Source of the DNA: Rhodocyclaceae bacterium UBA6160 | GTDB taxonomy: Bacteria; Pseudomonadota; Gammaproteobacteria; Burkholderiales; Rhodocyclaceae | Direction: 5' to 3' | Assembly (NCBI GenBank): GCA_002422995.1 | Contig: DIUK01000120.1 | Location: 1-16,712 of the forward strand | Length of the DNA stretch: 16,712 bases | Notes under the pieces: model-generated | Seen by the model: the letters and a program-made list of their open reading frames with translations, nothing else | What the model was told of the DNA's origin: nothing | The model's database searches: none | Shown: one piece after another, positions 16,638-16,712 of the stretch | Position numbering within the stretch: position 1 is the first letter of the stretch | How the letters are laid out: each line of letters opens with the position of its first letter | Made by a program: the position numbers and the translations under genes

Positions 16638-16712
16638 TTACTCAAGCACTTTCGCAACGACCCCGGCACCTACGGTCCGGCCACCTTCACGAATCGCGAA
16701 GCGCAAGCCTTC
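16638..16712 (-). CDS. tuf: Elongation factor Tu, 3' end only (partial)
   Basis: Only the last 24 codons and the TAA stop are inside the window. The residues FAIREGGRTVGAGVVAKVLE match the nearly invariant C-terminus of EF-Tu, domain III, where the protein carries aminoacyl-tRNA to the ribosome as a GTP complex. The partial product continues beyond the window edge on the minus strand. It precedes rpsJ by 95 bases, the usual str-S10 junction; fusA and rpsG-rpsL are expected further upstream but cannot be seen. Confidence 0.96.
   Translation of the reverse strand, partial: EGLRFAIREGGRTVGAGVVAKVLE

Noticed and set aside
1..16712. A novel system, mobile element, CRISPR array, tRNA or riboswitch
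   Set aside because: Every substantial stretch is accounted for by conserved housekeeping genes in their usual order; no repeats array, transposase, integrase, tRNA cloverleaf or known riboswitch core was recognised.

Overview
The window looks like chromosomal core DNA from a betaproteobacterium, probably of the Nitrosomonadales/Methylophilales side. This rests on: infA lying between secY and rpmJ inside the spc cluster (a betaproteobacterial arrangement; E. coli has infA elsewhere); E. coli-like lengths and sequences for most ribosomal proteins; and a four-cysteine, zinc-type S4. The exact genus cannot be read from the sequence by eye. No mobile element, CRISPR array, tRNA, rRNA or defence gene was found, and no gene-free stretch exceeds 150 bases.

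Region 1 (1-2357, + strand) is the end of an assimilatory sulfate-activation operon: the last codons of cysH, then complete cysD and cysN, joined by 4-base and 1-base overlaps. CysD and CysN form ATP sulfurylase, which makes adenylyl sulfate (APS). The CysH C-terminus carries the extra cysteine seen in iron-sulfur APS reductases, and CysN has no fused APS kinase. Together these suggest direct reduction of APS to sulfite without PAPS. A symmetric hairpin with A and T tracts (2385-2413) ends this operon and, on the other strand, the ribosomal cluster that converges on it.

Region 2 (2445-16712, all - strand) is the S10-spc-alpha cluster. Read in transcription order (right to left) it is: tuf (only its 3' end), then rpsJ-rplC-rplD-rplW-rplB-rpsS-rplV-rpsC-rplP-rpmC-rpsQ (S10); rplN-rplX-rplE-rpsN-rpsH-rplF-rplR-rpsE-rpmD-rplO-secY-infA-rpmJ (spc); and rpsM-rpsK-rpsD-rpoA-rplQ (alpha). 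Three sigma70-type promoters can be read at the three classical operon boundaries: upstream of rpsJ (perfect -10, weak -35), upstream of rplN (perfect TTGACA-17-TATAAT) and upstream of rpsM (TTGATT-17-TACAAT, overlapping the rpmJ stop). These genes supply ribosomal proteins, the RNA polymerase alpha subunit, the SecY channel, IF-1 and EF-Tu, so the cluster couples synthesis of transcription, translation and secretion machinery.

The window does not appear to hold an undescribed system. The points worth a second look are regulatory (the three promoters, a strong rpsD-rpoA hairpin, a possibly 5'-terminal hairpin in the alpha leader), the zinc-type S4, the elongated S3 tail, and the base-composition step between the cys operon and the ribosomal cluster.
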